A stretch of 7,128 nt of DNA from Gammaproteobacteria bacterium. Lineage in GTDB: Bacteria; Pseudomonadota; Gammaproteobacteria; Xanthomonadales; Xanthomonadaceae. Within the stretch, counting starts at the first letter, position 1; each line of letters opens with the position of its first letter. The notes below the pieces were generated by a model. The model was not told where the DNA came from, made no database searches, and saw only the letters and a program-made list of their open reading frames with translations. Shown here piece after piece: positions 6,358 through 7,128 of this stretch. Position numbers and translations under genes: made by a program. The DNA lies in assembly GCA_025360985.1 (NCBI GenBank), contig JANYBA010000385.1, forward strand, positions 1 to 7,128, written 5' to 3'.

Positions 6358-6893
6358 GCGCCCTGCCGCTCAGCTTCCGGATGGCGACCCCGGACGACGC
6401 CGCGGCGCTTGGCGATTTCATGACGCGGAATTTCGTCGCGGCCTACAGCCACACCGCCAGTCCGGAAAACATCGCCGCCGCCGTCGCCGGCAATTACGGC
6501 GAGTCGGCGCAGCGGCGCCAGCTGGCCGCCAGCCACCATCTTGCGCTGGTCGCCGAGTCGGGCCGGGAATTGGCGGCGCACGCGCTGCTCAGCCTGGCCG
6601 GACCGCCCTCGACCGGCACCGTTCCTGTGCCCACCATCGAAGTCGCGCGCTTCTACGTCGATGCCCGCTTCCATGGCCAGGGCGTTGCCCAAGTAACCAT
6701 GGCGGAGGTCAAGCGCATTGCCCGCGAGCGCGGCGCGGCCAGCCTGTGGTTGAGCGTGGCGCAGAGCGCGACGCAGGCGATCCGCTTCTACGAGAAGGAA
6801 GGCTTCCGGATTTCCGGCGAGCTCATCTACATGCTCGGCGAAGAGGCCAAGGACGACTGGCTGATGGTGTTCGAACTCGGCGAATCGCGCTGA
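6354..6893 (+). CDS. GNAT-family N-acetyltransferase
   Basis: The protein has 179 residues, typical for GNAT enzymes. It begins SFRMATPDDAAALGDFM (7-23), the usual beta1-alpha1 start. The core motif A is IEVARFYVDARFHGQGVAQVTM (about 95-116), with RFHGQGVA supplying the Q/RxxGxG/A loop that binds acetyl-CoA pyrophosphate. SLWLSV and ATQAIRFYEKEGFR (motif B region) follow, then ELIYMLG. It should transfer an acetyl group from acetyl-CoA to an amine; the acceptor cannot be told from sequence. It lies downstream of fpr with the ATGA overlap (start 6354, fpr stop 6355-6357) and has no own ribosome binding site, so it is probably co-transcribed and translationally coupled. No intrinsic terminator with a T-run follows. 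The same reading frame stays open leftward across fpr, but that part is a shadow. Confidence 0.92.
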   Translation: MSALPLSFRMATPDDAAALGDFMTRNFVAAYSHTASPENIAAAVAGNYGESAQRRQLAASHHLALVAESGRELAAHALLSLAGPPSTGTVPVPTIEVARFYVDARFHGQGVAQVTMAEVKRIARERGAASLWLSVAQSATQAIRFYEKEGFRISGELIYMLGEEAKDDWLMVFELGESR

Positions 6894-7022
6894 CCACAGA
6901 TTCCAGTTAGCTCTGACCAGGGTCCGATGCTGATTGCAAATGCTCGTTCGTCGACAACCCAAGTCCGCTTCCGGCCAAAAGCAGACGCTTGAGAAGACGC
7001 CCTATCCCGGCTAGCTGCGGAT
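6894..7022. other. Convergent intergenic region
   Basis: This stretch separates the GNAT gene from the convergent partial gene. It contains no credible gene. It holds a direct repeat CTGACCA (6890-6896, starting inside the GNAT stop region, and 6913-6919), a small GACC-AG-GGTC palindrome near 6915-6924, and the larger palindrome described at 6960-6991. Confidence 0.55.
6960..6991. repeat. REP-like palindromic element
   Basis: The arms CAAGTCCGCTT (6960-6970) and AAGCAGACGCTTG (6979-6991) are inverted copies, with one transition and a two-base bulge, around CCGGCCAA. The inner core, GTCCGCTT...AAGCAGAC, resembles a small palindrome I have seen repeated between genes in many proteobacterial genomes (from memory, not checked). 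Lying between two convergent genes, it could end transcription in both directions or protect 3' ends. No T-run follows on either side. Confidence 0.5.
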
Positions 7023-7128
7023 TCACCGCCCCGCGGGCAGCGCGGCAGGGATGATGTAGTCGGTGACAAGATCCTGCAGCTGATACCACGTAGTGAACTC
7101 GCCGTAGCTACCTGCAGTAATTGCCACG
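7023..7128 (-). CDS. C-terminal end of an unidentified protein (runs off right edge)
   Basis: From the right edge a minus-strand frame gives 34 residues, ending DLVTDYIIPAALPAGR and TGA (7025-7023). The composition is balanced and amphipathic (SYGEFTTWYQLQDLV), unlike the arginine/alanine-rich shadows in the other frames. That suggests a real gene end. I do not recognise the family and no domain can be named. The frame is too short to exclude chance. Confidence 0.4.
   Translation of the reverse strand, partial: VAITAGSYGEFTTWYQLQDLVTDYIIPAALPAGR

Noticed and set aside
1..7128. Hidden defence, CRISPR, toxin-antitoxin or transposon system
   Set aside because: No direct-repeat array, transposase, integrase, nuclease, toxin-like small gene or tRNA-like fold was found; every long coding stretch is accounted for by ordinary enzyme families.

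Overview
The window is GC-rich, gene-dense bacterial DNA. Codon use and the look of several proteins (a SlyD-like isomerase, a subclass IA ferredoxin-NADP reductase, a DUF1223 protein) suggest a gammaproteobacterium, most likely in the Xanthomonadales/Lysobacter-Rhodanobacter neighbourhood. That placement is inference from protein resemblance, not from a marker gene. There is no rRNA, tRNA, CRISPR array, insertion sequence or phage gene that I can support.

Layout, left to right. (1) Bases 1-963, minus strand: the N-terminal 321 residues of a secreted glycoside hydrolase that resembles family GH44 (endoglucanase/xyloglucanase); it runs off the left edge. (2) A 111-base divergent intergenic region. 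(3) Bases 1075-3153, plus strand: a cytoplasmic molybdopterin/[4Fe-4S] oxidoreductase of unknown substrate with no partner subunit nearby. (4) Bases 3150-5500, minus strand: a probable three-gene run read in the order SlyD-like FKBP peptidyl-prolyl isomerase, exported DUF1223 thioredoxin-like protein, zinc-free quinone-reductase-type MDR dehydrogenase. (5) A compact divergent promoter region (5501-5577). (6) Bases 5578-6893, plus strand: ferredoxin/flavodoxin-NADP reductase (fpr) and, overlapping by ATGA, a GNAT acetyltransferase. (7) A 129-base convergent intergenic region with a REP-like palindrome. (8) Bases 7023-7128, minus strand: the last 34 codons of an unidentified gene.

Functionally this is mainly redox and protein-folding housekeeping beside a plant-polysaccharide-degrading enzyme. 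The three redox proteins (molybdoenzyme, MDR, Fpr) are adjacent, but nothing in the sequence proves that they work together. I see no convincing undescribed multi-gene system. The points most worth a second look are the orphan molybdoenzyme, long spurious reading frames that would mislead automatic annotation (one hides the GH44 gene), the stop codons shared on a CTAG palindrome, the divergent slyD/fpr control region, and the palindrome near the right edge.
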